Source: Sulfitobacter faviae
GTDB lineage: Bacteria; Pseudomonadota; Alphaproteobacteria; Rhodobacterales; Rhodobacteraceae
Assembly (NCBI RefSeq): GCF_029870955.1
Contig: NZ_PGFQ01000001.1
Coordinates: forward strand, 2,046,001 to 2,110,000
Length of the DNA stretch: 64,000 nucleotides
Reading direction: 5' to 3'
Made by a program: the position numbers and the translations under genes
The notes under the pieces: generated by a model
Told to the model about the DNA's origin: nothing
Seen by the model: only the letters and a program-made list of their open reading frames with translations
Databases searched by the model: none
Part shown: piece after piece, positions 9,301 through 18,646 of the stretch
How positions within the stretch are numbered: the stretch's first letter is position 1
How the letters are laid out: every line of letters starts with the position of its first letter

Positions 9301-11060
9301 GGGTTTACGGCGTCGTCGGTTGGAAAAACGCAGGCAAGACCGGGCTGATGGAGCGGCTGGTGGCCGAGATCACGGGCCGCGGCTTCACCGTCTCAACCGT
9401 CAAGCACGCGCATCACACTTTCGACGTGGATCACCCCGGCAAAGACAGCCACCGCCACCGCATCGCGGGCGCGCGGGAGGTGCTCTTGGCCTCGGGCGCG
9501 CGTTTCGCCCTGATGCATGAGCTGCGCGGGGCCGATGAACCGCCGCTGGAGGCGCATCTGGCACGGCTCTCGCCCGTCGATCTGGTGCTGATCGAAGGCT
9601 ACAAACGCGACGGCCATCCGAAGGTCGAAGCGCATCGGGCCGAGACCGGAAACCCGTTGATCGCGCCGGATGACCCGACAGTGCGGGCACTGGCCAGCGA
9701 TGTGCCGCTTGAGGTGGATCGGCCCGTTTTCGATCTGAACGACACCGCCGCCATTGCCGATTTCATCCTGCGCGACGTGGGGCTGATCGCCGCCCCGGCG
9801 GCCGCCGCCACGCCCGCGCCGCCGCCCCTGCGCAACGACTGTTTCGCCCTGCCGCCCGGCGTGCATTGGACCCCCGTGAATGAGGCGCTGGACCTGCTGC
9901 GCGCGCGGCTTCACGTGGTGACAGAGGCCGAGCCATGGCCCGCCGCCGATGCCGGGGGGCGCATCTTGGCCGAAGATGTGACCGCCATCCGCGCCAACCC
10001 GCCGCTGCCCAATACGGCGGTCGATGGCTATGGCTTTGCCGGAGGACGGGGCGAAGGGCTGCAGGAAATGCCGCTGGTGCCGGGCCGCGCGGCGGCGGGC
10101 GACCGCCCCGGTGCGGTGCCTGCGGGGCAAGCGATCCGCGTGCTGACCGGCGCGGCGCTGCCCGAAGGCGTCGATACCGTCATCTTGCAAGAGGATGTGA
10201 CCGCTGAGGGCGGCGTGCTGCGCTTTCACGGGCCGGTCAAACAGGGGGCCAACACCCGCAAGGCCGGGGAGGATGTGCAGGCGGGCGATGTGATCCTCGC
10301 TGCGGGCACGCGCATCGGCCCGGCGGAACTGGCGCTTCTGGCTGCCGCCGGTGTGGCGGAGGTGTCTTTGCGCAAAAGGCTCAAGGTTGGTGTGATCTCA
10401 ACCGGGGACGAATTGGTCGAGATGGGCGCGGCGGCCCGCGCCGGTCAGATTTACGACGCCAACCGCCCAATGCTGCTGCAACTCGCCACCGATTTTGGCC
10501 ATGAGGCGGTCGATCTGGGCCGCGTGGCCGACGACCGCGCCGCGCTGCGCGCGCGGCTTGATGCGGCGGCAGGGCAGGTCGATGTGATCCTCACCAGTGG
10601 CGGCGCATCGGCGGGGGACGAAGACCACGTCTCGGCTCTGTTGAGCGAAGCGGGGGCGATGCAGCTTTGGCGGATCGCGGTGAAGCCGGGGCGGCCCTTG
10701 GCGCTTGGGATGTGGCAGGGGGTGCCGGTCTTCGGCCTACCGGGCAATCCGGTGGCGGCGATGGTCTGTTCGCTGATCTTCGCCCGGCCCGCCATGGCGC
10801 TGTTGGCCGGGTGCGGCTGGCAAGAGCCGCAGGGTTTCGACGTGCCTGCCGCCTTCGAGAAGCGCAAAAAGGCCGGGCGGCGGGAATACCTGCGCGCGCG
10901 GATGCGCGATGGCCGGGCCGAGGTCTTTGCCTCCGAAGGGTCGGGGCGCATCAGCGGGCTCAGCTGGGCCGAAGGGCTGGTCGAATTGGACGAGGCCGCC
11001 CGCGACATCACGCCGGGCGATACCGTCCGTTTCATCCCCTACGGCAGTTTTACCGGCTAG
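9297..11060 (+). CDS. MobB-MoeA fusion (molybdenum cofactor GTP-binding adaptor plus molybdopterin molybdotransferase)
   Basis: The 587-residue protein joins two usually separate enzymes. Residues 1-165 are MobB, with P-loop GWKNAGKTGLMERL at residues 8-21 and LVLIEGYKRDGHPKVE near 97. A Pro/Ala-rich linker (about 166-180) leads to MoeA (about 185-587). MoeA motifs are LPNTAVDGYGF, GVISTGDELVE, DVILTSGGASAGDEDHV and FGLPGNPVAAM. MoeA inserts molybdate into adenylylated molybdopterin, and MobB supports nucleotide attachment with MobA. The fusion brings consecutive steps together and sits directly downstream of mobA. Confidence 0.92.
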   Translation: MRVYGVVGWKNAGKTGLMERLVAEITGRGFTVSTVKHAHHTFDVDHPGKDSHRHRIAGAREVLLASGARFALMHELRGADEPPLEAHLARLSPVDLVLIEGYKRDGHPKVEAHRAETGNPLIAPDDPTVRALASDVPLEVDRPVFDLNDTAAIADFILRDVGLIAAPAAAATPAPPPLRNDCFALPPGVHWTPVNEALDLLRARLHVVTEAEPWPAADAGGRILAEDVTAIRANPPLPNTAVDGYGFAGGRGEGLQEMPLVPGRAAAGDRPGAVPAGQAIRVLTGAALPEGVDTVILQEDVTAEGGVLRFHGPVKQGANTRKAGEDVQAGDVILAAGTRIGPAELALLAAAGVAEVSLRKRLKVGVISTGDELVEMGAAARAGQIYDANRPMLLQLATDFGHEAVDLGRVADDRAALRARLDAAAGQVDVILTSGGASAGDEDHVSALLSEAGAMQLWRIAVKPGRPLALGMWQGVPVFGLPGNPVAAMVCSLIFARPAMALLAGCGWQEPQGFDVPAAFEKRKKAGRREYLRARMRDGRAEVFASEGSGRISGLSWAEGLVELDEAARDITPGDTVRFIPYGSFTG

Positions 11061-11069
11061 ACCCGCGCG

Positions 11070-12137
11070 TCAATCGAAGGTGCCCGCGCAGCGGCCCAAC
11101 AGCATGAAGGCGCGGGCGGTGCGGGTGTCGGCCAGCATCGAGATTTCCTCATCCGTGGCCTGTTTCTCGAACTCCGCAAAGGTCCGGTCAAAGCGGCGCA
11201 GGAAGTGATGCGCGGCGTCGCGGAAGATCGGGTCTTGCCGCATCCGCGCATTGGCCAGCGCCAGCGAGGAGCGATCCCGAATGCCGCCCAAAGGCGCGAT
11301 GGTCCGGCCCCGCGCGCCGCTGGCGAATTGCCGCCAGACTTCGGGACGCGCGCGGTCGGGGCGCAGGTCGTCCATATAGATGCCGTCTTGGCTCAGCAGG
11401 GTCAGCACATCCTGCGCGGCCTGTACAAGCTGCGCGGCGGACCGGTCTTTCAACGCGCGGCGCAGGGCGTCGAAACCGGCCTGATCCTCCGCCGTTTCGG
11501 GGAAGTTGAGGGCGCGGGTGAAATCCTCGGCAGAGAGCGGCTGTGCGCTGTCGCCCGCCTGCGTGCCAAGGGCCAGCGTCGGCTGGTCTTCGGCGGCGGG
11601 CGGTGTGGGCGCGGGGGCCGGATCGACGGGGCGCGACGGCGCATCGCGGCCCTGAAGCCCGGCCAGCGCGATTTCGGTCTTGCGGGCACTGGCGGCGAGT
11701 TCATCAAGCTTGCGGGCGATGCTGCCCTCGCCCGCCGGTTTGTTGCCCTGCTGTTGCGAGATATAGGAGTGCCGGATCGCGTCGATCGCGGCTTGCAGAC
11801 GTTGGCTTTCCTCACGCATGACCCGCCCGGCGCGGGCGGCGGTGGCCCCGACCCAGATCATCGCGACGGGCATGACCACCACCAGCAGGATCAACAGCCC
11901 GCGCAGCCCGCTGTCGGGCGTGCCCTCGGGCACCTCGGCGGCGATGAAGGTGAAATAGATCGCCGTGCCAAGCAGCCAGAGCGCCGAAAGGGCGCCTGCG
12001 ATGATCTCGATCTCGGTGATGCTATTGGCCTTGGGCCGGTCGTAGATGCCCATCGGCGTGGGCCGTGCCGCGCCGGTCCCGCCGCGCGGGGCGCGGGGGG
12101 CTTGCTCTGCGGATGCGGAAGCGTCGGGCTCTGCCAT
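11070..12137 (-). CDS. Conserved membrane protein with two N-terminal helices and long soluble tail, function unknown
   Basis: I do not recognise a named family. The 355-residue protein has an Ala/Pro-rich cytoplasmic start, two membrane helices (about 43-66 and 79-100), a helical region with EESQRLQAAIDAIRHSYISQQ, a Pro/Ala linker near 185, and a folded C-terminal part from about 220 (ALNFPETAEDQAGFDALRRA, ending LLGRCAGTFD). I chose ATG 12137, because the longer frame begins inside greA. It lies 14 bases after the restored greA stop on the same strand, so the pair may be co-transcribed. Confidence 0.7.
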   Translation of the reverse strand: MAEPDASASAEQAPRAPRGGTGAARPTPMGIYDRPKANSITEIEIIAGALSALWLLGTAIYFTFIAAEVPEGTPDSGLRGLLILLVVVMPVAMIWVGATAARAGRVMREESQRLQAAIDAIRHSYISQQQGNKPAGEGSIARKLDELAASARKTEIALAGLQGRDAPSRPVDPAPAPTPPAAEDQPTLALGTQAGDSAQPLSAEDFTRALNFPETAEDQAGFDALRRALKDRSAAQLVQAAQDVLTLLSQDGIYMDDLRPDRARPEVWRQFASGARGRTIAPLGGIRDRSSLALANARMRQDPIFRDAAHHFLRRFDRTFAEFEKQATDEEISMLADTRTARAFMLLGRCAGTFD

Positions 12138-12151
12138 GTCAGCCTTCCCGT

Positions 12152-12621
12152 TCAAGCGTAGACGATCTTGAGAACCTCATAGGATTTCTGCCCGCCGGGG
12201 TGCGCACCTCGACGGAATCACCCTCTTCCTTGCCGATCAGCGCGCGCGCGATGGGGGATTTGATGTTCAAAAGACCCTTTTCGATATTGGCCTCATATTC
12301 GCCAACGATCTGATAGGTTTTCTCTTCGTCCGTGTCCTCATCGACCAGCGTGACCGTGGCGCCGAATTTGATCGAGCCCGACAGTTTCTTGGGGTCGATC
12401 ACATCGGCGAGGGAGATCACGCCCTCAAGCTCTTTGATGCGGCCTTCGATGAAAGACTGCTTTTCCTTGGCCGAGTGATATTCGGCGTTTTCCGACAGGT
12501 CACCATGTTCGCGCGCCTCGGCGATGGCCTTGATGATGGCAGGGCGTTCAACCGTTTTAAGCTGCTTGAGTTCGACTTCGAGCGCGGTGTGACCGTCGCG
12601 GGTCATCGGGATTTTTTCCAT
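12152..12621 (-). CDS. greA: Transcription elongation factor GreA; frame broken near the C-terminus
   Basis: GreA rescues backtracked RNA polymerase by stimulating transcript cleavage. The N-terminal coiled coil is intact, with [19 protein letters not shown] and [19 protein letters not shown], whose acidic tip residues act in cleavage. The FKBP-like domain is intact up to DSVEVRTP. A missing base in the run 12197-12200 then throws the frame into an atypical tail. Adding one G on the plus strand restores [14 protein letters not shown] and a stop at 12152, for 156 residues, the normal length. The start is ATG 12621 ([10 protein letters not shown]). Confidence 0.92.
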
Positions 12622-12986
12622 GGCGGTGTGCCTACATAATGAGGGCCGCACCCGGGTTTTCGCCGGGGGGCGGCCAATTGCGTGTTAACTTGGCAGATAC
12701 CTGACCCAAACTGCCCGCCAATTGCAAGGGGCTAACGGCGCTGAGATCGGCGGTTGACTGCCGTCAATCCGGTCCCGTTTTCGCCGTGCGGGCCGCGGCG
12801 CTTGGGTGGTGAAACCGGGCGCGGCAGCACTATCTCAAGGGGGAAGAGCTGGCGATCCGCAAGGTCGCGCGTCATGTTATGTCGTGGAGCCCACGTTTTG
12901 CGCAATAAACGCAGGGTCGCGATTGCATTGCGCGCGGCGGTGGTTTAGCCAAATCCAAACCGAATTTGCCGTGAGGGAGCACCAAA
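12622..12986. other. 365-base gap between greA and the ETF-QO gene
   Basis: This is the only gene-free stretch above 300 bases. It must hold the promoters of the divergent greA and ETF-QO genes. I see a GC-rich inverted segment just upstream of greA (about 12644-12675). Two short overlapping frames of about 64 codons are present (12754-12948 and 12806-13000). Neither has a convincing ribosome site or recognisable motif, so I do not call a gene. Confidence 0.5.
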
Positions 12987-14639
12987 ATGGCCGAGATTGA
13001 ACGCGAAGCGATGGAATATGACGTTGTGATCGTCGGCGCCGGGCCTGCTGGCCTGTCGGCTGCGATCCGGCTCAAGCAGTTGGACGCCGATTGCAATGTT
13101 GTGGTGCTTGAAAAGGGCTCGGAAGTGGGCGCGCATATCCTGTCGGGCGCGGTGCTTGACCCCTGCGGGCTGGACGCGCTGATCCCCGATTGGAAGGAAA
13201 AAGGCGCGCCGCTGAACGTGCCGGTGAAGGAAGACAACTTTTACCTGCTGGGCGAGGCGGGCAAGCTGCGTGTTCCGGAATTCCCCATGCCGCCGCTGAT
13301 GAAGAACCACGGCAACTACATCGTCTCACTGGGCAATGTCTGCCGCTGGATGGCCGAACAGGCCGAGGAACTGGGCGTCGAGATTTTCCCCGGCATGGCC
13401 TGCTCCGAACTCGTCTTTGGCGAGAACGGCGAAGTCAAAGGCGTTGTCGCCGGTGAGATGGGCAAAAATGCCGACGGCACCCCCGGCCCGAGCTATGAGC
13501 CGGGGATGGAACTGCACGGCAAATATGTCTTCCTCTCCGAAGGCGTGCGCGGCAGCCTGAGCAAACAGGTCATCGCCAAATACGGGCTGGATGAGGGCAA
13601 AGAGCCGCAGAAGTACGGTCTTGGCATGAAAGAGATTTGGGAGATCGACCCCGCCAAGCACCGCGAGGGCACCGTCACCCACACAATGGGCTGGCCGCTC
13701 AACAGCAATGCGGGCGGCGGGTCCTTCATCTACCACCTTGAGAACAATCAGGTTTACGTCGGCTTCGTCGTCCACCTCGGCTACAAGAACCCGCATGTTT
13801 TCCCTTACATGGAATTTCAGCGCTTCAAGCATCACCCGATGGTGGCCGAACTGCTCAAGGGCGGCAAACGCGTCGCCTACGGCGCGCGGGCGATCACCGA
13901 GGGCGGCTATCAGTCGATGCCCAAGATGGTGGCCCCCGGTGTGGCGCTGCTGGGCTGTTCGGTGGGCATGGTCAACGTGCCGCGCATTAAGGGCAACCAC
14001 AACGCCATGCTCTCGGGCAAGGCGGCGGCAGAGGCGGCCTATGCGGCGATCCAAGCAGGCCGTGGCGGTGATGAGTTGACCGATTACGAGACCGATGTGC
14101 GCGAAGGGCCGATTGGGACCGACCTCAAGAAGGTTCGGAACCTCAAGCCGCTCTGGTCGAAATACGGGCTCACAGCCTCGCTGGCGATTGGGGGCTTCGA
14201 TATGTGGACCAACACGCTCGGCTTCTCGCTCTTGGGCACGCTGAGCCACGGCAAATCGGATGCCGAGGCGACCGAGCCTGCGGATAAGCACAAGAAGATC
14301 GACTACCCCAAACCCGATGGCAAACTCAGCTTTGACCGTCTGACCAACGTGGCCTTCTCCTTTACCAATCACGAGGAGAGCCAGCCTGCGCATCTCAAGC
14401 TGAAAGACCCGAGTATTCCGGTCGAGGTGAACCTGCCGAAATACGCGGGCCCCTCGGCCCGCTATTGCCCGGCGGGGGTTTACGAGTTCGTCGAGGATGA
14501 CAAAACCGGCGAGACGCGGTTCCAGATCAACTTCCAGAACTGCGTGCATTGCAAGACCTGCGACATCAAGGACCCGACACAGAACATCGTCTGGACCACC
14601 CCGCAGGGCGGCGACGGGCCGAACTACCCGAATATGTGA
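12987..14639 (+). CDS. Electron transfer flavoprotein-ubiquinone oxidoreductase
   Basis: This inner-membrane iron-sulfur flavoprotein passes electrons from reduced ETF to ubiquinone, linking acyl-CoA and choline-type dehydrogenases to respiration. Residues 11-25 hold the FAD dinucleotide motif VIVGAGPAGLSAAI. MGWPLNSNAGGGSFIYHL and EGGYQSMPKM follow mid-protein. The C-terminus carries the 4Fe-4S ligands in CPAGVYEF and CVHCKTCDIKDPTQNIVW. The length of 550 residues is typical. It partners the acyl-CoA dehydrogenase at 2500-4225. A strong intrinsic terminator lies 26 bases after the stop. Confidence 0.96.
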   Translation: MAEIEREAMEYDVVIVGAGPAGLSAAIRLKQLDADCNVVVLEKGSEVGAHILSGAVLDPCGLDALIPDWKEKGAPLNVPVKEDNFYLLGEAGKLRVPEFPMPPLMKNHGNYIVSLGNVCRWMAEQAEELGVEIFPGMACSELVFGENGEVKGVVAGEMGKNADGTPGPSYEPGMELHGKYVFLSEGVRGSLSKQVIAKYGLDEGKEPQKYGLGMKEIWEIDPAKHREGTVTHTMGWPLNSNAGGGSFIYHLENNQVYVGFVVHLGYKNPHVFPYMEFQRFKHHPMVAELLKGGKRVAYGARAITEGGYQSMPKMVAPGVALLGCSVGMVNVPRIKGNHNAMLSGKAAAEAAYAAIQAGRGGDELTDYETDVREGPIGTDLKKVRNLKPLWSKYGLTASLAIGGFDMWTNTLGFSLLGTLSHGKSDAEATEPADKHKKIDYPKPDGKLSFDRLTNVAFSFTNHEESQPAHLKLKDPSIPVEVNLPKYAGPSARYCPAGVYEFVEDDKTGETRFQINFQNCVHCKTCDIKDPTQNIVWTTPQGGDGPNYPNM

Positions 14640-14664
14640 GCCATCGCCAAAGGCGCAATTAAAG

Positions 14665-14695
14665 GACCGGCACGCGCAGGCGTGTCGGTCTTTTT
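14665..14695 (+). terminator. Intrinsic terminator after the ETF-QO gene
   Basis: GACCGGCACGC (14665-14675) pairs with GCGTGTCGGTC (14680-14690) with one G-U pair. The loop is four bases, and TTTTT follows immediately. Confidence 0.85.
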
Positions 14696-14802
14696 CGTCT
14701 TTTCGGCGAAAACCTGTCGGCCATGGGCGACATCACCGCCCCGCCATTGCGCCCCGGCACGAAGATGATAGCCTGCAAGCAAAGCGATATGAGGCGGTTT
14801 GC

Positions 14803-16511
14803 ATGTTTCGGAATGTCCTAGGTTTCACCAGCGTTGCGGCGCTTTGCATCGGCCTGTCGGCGCCGCTGATGGCGCAATCGGTCGCAGGCCCCTATCTGGC
14901 GGGGCGTCATGCCGCCGTGAACAGCGACTACCCGAGGCCGCGCGGTATTATACCGAGGCGCTGGCGCGGGACCCGAAGAACATCGAACTGATGGAAAGCG
15001 CGGTGCTGTCCTATCTTTCGCTCGGGCGGGTGGACAAGGCGCTGCCGCTGGCACGCAATATGATCACCCTCGGCACCAAGAGCCAGGTGGCCGAGATGAC
15101 CCTTGTGGCCGCGTTGGCGAAAGAGGGCGATTACAAGGCCCTGCTTGAACGCGATACCTCGGCCATCGGCCCTTGGGTCGGCGGGCTGGTGCAGGCATGG
15201 GCGCATATGGGGGCGGGCGATGTCACCGCCGCGATAAAGGCTTTCGACAGCCTGAGCGAAGAGGCCGGGATGCAGGGCTTCGTGATGTATCACAAGGCCC
15301 TCGCGCTGGCGAGCGTCGGCGACTTCGAAGGGGCGGAGGCGATCTTTGCCAGTGGTGAGGCAGGGGCCGCAGGCCAGACCCGGCGCGGCGTGATGGCCCA
15401 TGCCGAGATCCTTGGCCAATTGGGGCGCAGCGAGGATGCGCTGGCCGTGCTCTCGGACGGTTTTGGCGCGGATAGCGACCCCGAAATCGCGCGGCTGATC
15501 GAAGGTTTGCAGCAGGAAACGCCCGCGCCTTTCAGCCATATGCCCGACGCCCAAGCGGGCATGGCCGAGGTGTTTTTCACCTTCGCCGCCGTTCTGCGCA
15601 ATGAGGCGGCGGGGGACTATTACGTTCTGCTCTATTCGCGCATCGCGCGTTATCTGCGACCGGACCATGTCGATGCGCTTTTGCTGACGGCAAGCCTGTT
15701 GGAGAACCTTGGCGAGCATGATCTGGCGATTGCCGAATATAAATCCCTGCCTGCCGACAGCCCGGCCTATCACGCCGCCGAACTGGGCCGCGCCGATGCG
15801 CTGCGCCGCTCGGGCAAGACCGCGCAGGCGATCGAAGTGCTGGAACAACTCGCGCGCAGCCATGGTGATCTGGCCGTGGTGCATTCCACGCTAGGCGATA
15901 TGCTGCGGGCTGAAGAGGACTATGAGGCGGCCATCGCCTCCTACGATCAAGCGCTCGCGCTGACGCCCGAAACCGCCCGTGCCCGCTGGGTGCTGTTCTA
16001 CGCCCGCGCCATCGCCAAGGAACGCAGCGGCGATTGGGAAGGCTCCGAAGCGGATTTCCGCTCGGCGCTTGAGTTGAACCCCGAGCAGCCGCAGGTGCTG
16101 AACTACCTCGGCTATTCGCTGGTCGAACAGCAGCGCAACTTGGACGAGGCGCTGGAGATGATCGAACGCGCTGTCGCGGCCAGCCCCGACAGCGGCTATA
16201 TTGTCGATTCGCTGGGCTGGGTCTTCTACCGGCTGGACCGCTACGAAGAAGCGGTTGAGCAGATGGAACGCGCGGTCGAGCTGGAGCCGGTCGATCCGGT
16301 GGTGAACGATCACCTCGGGGATGTTTACTGGGCCGTGGGCCGCAAACGCGAGGCCGAGTTCCAGTGGCGTCGGGCGCTCTCTTTCGTTGACCTGACGGAT
16401 GCGGATTCAGAGGCCGACCCCGAGCGGATGCGCCGCAAGCTGGAAGTCGGGCTCGATGCCGTACTGGCCGAAGAGGGCGCGGCCCCGCTTAAGGTTGCTG
16501 CGGACGAATGA
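14803..16511 (+). CDS. Exported tetratricopeptide-repeat protein; frame broken near the N-terminus
   Basis: ATG 14803 opens a signal peptide (MFRNVLGFTSVAALCIGLSA) followed by PYLAGRHAAVNSDYP. The frame then slips at CCC 14931-14933. One added C continues EAARYYTEALARDPKNIELM and gives 569 residues. The rest is helical TPR repeats; clear units near the C-terminus include EDYEAAIASYDQALALTPE, LGYSLVEQQRNLDEALEMI and LDRYEEAVEQMERAVELEP. TPR proteins act as scaffolds for protein contacts, here in the periplasm. The stop overlaps the ispE start by 4 bases, an adjacency common in Rhodobacterales. Confidence 0.85.
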
Positions 16512-17380
16512 GCTTTTCAAACGATGGGGCGCCCGCCGACCCCGGCGCTGCGGCGTCGCGGATGGCTTGGGCCAAGGTGAACCTGACCCTGCATTGCACC
16601 GGCCAGCGGGCAGACGGCTATCACCTGCTGGATTCGCTGGTGGTGCGGGCTGGCGTGGGCGATCGGCTGGATGTGGCTGCCGCGGATGATTTGACCCTGA
16701 CGGTCAGCGGCCCGCGGGCCGAAGGGGTGCCGACCGATGCGCGCAACCTCGTCCTGCGCGCGGCAGAGATGCTGGACGCAGGCGCGGGCCGTGGCGCCGC
16801 ACTGCATCTTGAGAAACACCTGCCCGCAGCGGCGGGGATCGGGGGCGGCTCTGCCGATGCGGCGGCGGCCTTGAACTTGCTTGCGGCGCATTGGGGCGTT
16901 CCGCTGCCCACAGAGACCGCGCAGCTCGGGGCGGATGTGCCGGTCTGTCTGACACGCGGCCCCCAGCGGATGCAGGGGGTGGGAGAGATCCTCACGCCGC
17001 TTTCCGCGCTGCCGCCTTGCCATATGGTGCTGGTGAACCCCGGCGTCGATGTGCTGACGCCCGCTGTCTTCTCGGCGCTCAGCGACAAGAACCAGCCGCC
17101 GATGCCCGAGGTGATCCCGAGCTTCGCGGGCTTTTCCGACTTCATCGATTTTCTGAGCGCACAGCGCAACGACCTTGCCGCGCCCGCCATCGCGCGGGAG
17201 CCGGTCATCGGGGGCTGTCTGGAGGCGTTGAGCGATGCGGCGCTGGCGCGGATGTCCGGCTCGGGCGCGACCTGTTTCGGCCTCTACGCCACGGTGGCGC
17301 AGGCCGAGGCCGCCGCCCATCGCATCGCCAGCGCGGCGCCGCGATGGTGGGTCGCCGCCGCGCCGATCTTGGCCGCTTAG
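16508..17380 (+). CDS. ispE: 4-(cytidine 5'-diphospho)-2-C-methyl-D-erythritol kinase
   Basis: IspE phosphorylates CDP-methylerythritol in the MEP isoprenoid pathway. This GHMP-family kinase has the substrate motif AKVNLTLHCTGQRADGYH near residue 22, the ATP-binding Gly-rich loop PAAAGIGGGSADAAAAL near residue 106 and the C-terminal SGSGATCFGLY. It is 290 residues, a usual length. The start ATG overlaps the TPR stop. It converges with ispB, another isoprenoid gene, with a 4-base overlap of stops. Confidence 0.95.
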   Translation: MSFSNDGAPADPGAAASRMAWAKVNLTLHCTGQRADGYHLLDSLVVRAGVGDRLDVAAADDLTLTVSGPRAEGVPTDARNLVLRAAEMLDAGAGRGAALHLEKHLPAAAGIGGGSADAAAALNLLAAHWGVPLPTETAQLGADVPVCLTRGPQRMQGVGEILTPLSALPPCHMVLVNPGVDVLTPAVFSALSDKNQPPMPEVIPSFAGFSDFIDFLSAQRNDLAAPAIAREPVIGGCLEALSDAALARMSGSGATCFGLYATVAQAEAAAHRIASAAPRWWVAAAPILAA

Positions 17381-18381
17381 CTGATCCGGGCGACGACGTA
17401 GTCGGCCAGATCGATCAACATGTCTTTCAACTCATGGTCGGGCAGGGGGGCAAGCGCCGCTTTGGCCTTCTCCGCCCAGTCACAGGCATCGCGCTGCGTC
17501 GCGGTGAGCGTGTCGTGTTTGGCCAAAAGCATCAGCGCATGGTCGAGGTCGCCCTCTTCCTGTTTGCCCTTCTCGATGGTGCGGGTCCAAAAGGCGCGCT
17601 CCTCCTCGTCGGCCTTGGCCACGGCTTTGATCACCGGCAGGGTCAGTTTGCGCTCGCGGAAATCGTCACCGACGTTCTTGCCCGTGGCCCCTGTGTCGCC
17701 CTGATAATCCAGCAGATCGTCGACGATCTGGAAGGCGATGCCAAGCGCGTCACCATAGTCATAGAGCGCCGTGACCTGATCCTCCGGCGCATCGGCGATC
17801 ACGCCGCCCACCTCAGTCGCGGCTGAGAAGAGCGCCGCCGTCTTGCCGCGCACGACTTGCAGATAGACCTGTTCATCCGTGGCCAGATTCTGCGCCGCGG
17901 TCAGTTGCAGCACCTCGCCCTCCGCGATGGTCGCGGCGGCGTTCGACAGGATGCGCATCACCGGCATCGAGCCCGGCTCGGTCATCAACTGAAAGCTGCG
18001 GGCAAAGAGGTAGTCCCCCACCAGCACTGACGACTGGTTGTCCCACAGAAGGTTCGCCGTAGGCCGCCCGCGCCGTTGGGCGCTTTCGTCCACCACATCG
18101 TCGTGCAGCAGGGTCGCGGTGTGAATGAACTCAACCGTGGCGGCCAGATGGACGTGATAGGGGCCACCGTAGCCGCACATCCGGGCCGCGGCTAGCGTCA
18201 GCATCGGGCGCAGGCGCTTGCCTCCCGCTTCGACCAGATGGGCGGTGACCTCGGGGATACGGGGCGCGTGTTTCGACGCCATCCGCTCGCGGATCAGGGC
18301 GCTGACCGCCGCCATATCATCGCTTAGATAGGCCGCCATGCGGTCGTGCGGTTTGCCCGTTGCATCACTTTTCATCATCAT
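17377..18381 (-). CDS. ispB: Polyprenyl (octaprenyl/decaprenyl) diphosphate synthase
   Basis: This enzyme builds the long isoprenoid side chain of ubiquinone. Both Asp-rich motifs are present, DDVVD (first, with LLHDDVVDESAQRRGRP) and DDLLD (second, IVDDLLDYQGD), along with the GGKRLRPML substrate motif. Three ATG codons in a row (18381, 18378, 18375) make the start uncertain, and an upstream in-frame ATG at 18402 would add seven residues. It is about 334 residues. Chain length cannot be read from the sequence; ubiquinone-10 is usual in this group. Confidence 0.92.
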   Translation of the reverse strand: MMMKSDATGKPHDRMAAYLSDDMAAVSALIRERMASKHAPRIPEVTAHLVEAGGKRLRPMLTLAAARMCGYGGPYHVHLAATVEFIHTATLLHDDVVDESAQRRGRPTANLLWDNQSSVLVGDYLFARSFQLMTEPGSMPVMRILSNAAATIAEGEVLQLTAAQNLATDEQVYLQVVRGKTAALFSAATEVGGVIADAPEDQVTALYDYGDALGIAFQIVDDLLDYQGDTGATGKNVGDDFRERKLTLPVIKAVAKADEEERAFWTRTIEKGKQEEGDLDHALMLLAKHDTLTATQRDACDWAEKAKAALAPLPDHELKDMLIDLADYVVARIS

Positions 18382-18430
18382 TTCCCGCGTCCCGCTCGAC
18401 ATGCCGGTGATCCGGCTCTACATCTTTGAT

Positions 18431-18646
18431 ATGAAGGAACTTTTGCGCAGCACCGACATGACCATCATCGCCTTTGCCACCGCCCTTCTCAGGGGGGAGG
18501 ATATAGACTGCTTTGAAATGGACGTAAACATGAGCGTGCTCGAAGGGGGCATTGGGATTTTCCCGCGCCGCCTGATGGTGCATCCTGATGATCATGACGC
18601 CGCCCTGCGGGTGATGCGCGACAATGAGATTCCGCTGGGGCTGTGA
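18431..18646 (+). CDS. DUF2007 family small protein
   Basis: The product is 71 residues, starting MKELLRSTDMTIIAFATALL. The conserved features are the early L-R-S-T/N stretch followed by LRGEDIDCFEMDVNMSVLEGGIGIFPRRLMVHPDDHDAA, a pattern of the DUF2007 'putative signal transducing' family. It has no signal peptide. It diverges from ispB with 49 bases between. Its stop TGA overlaps the GTG start of the next gene, so the two are coupled. Function is unknown. Confidence 0.75.
   Translation: MKELLRSTDMTIIAFATALLRGEDIDCFEMDVNMSVLEGGIGIFPRRLMVHPDDHDAALRVMRDNEIPLGL

Noticed and set aside
12754-13000. Short frames in the greA/ETF-QO gap
   Set aside because: No good ribosome site, no recognised motif, and one runs into the ETF-QO start.
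14799-14935. An alternative N-terminus for the TPR protein (MHVSECPRFHQ...)
   Set aside because: The other frame gives a proper signal peptide from ATG 14803, and one lost C at 14931-14933 explains the switch.
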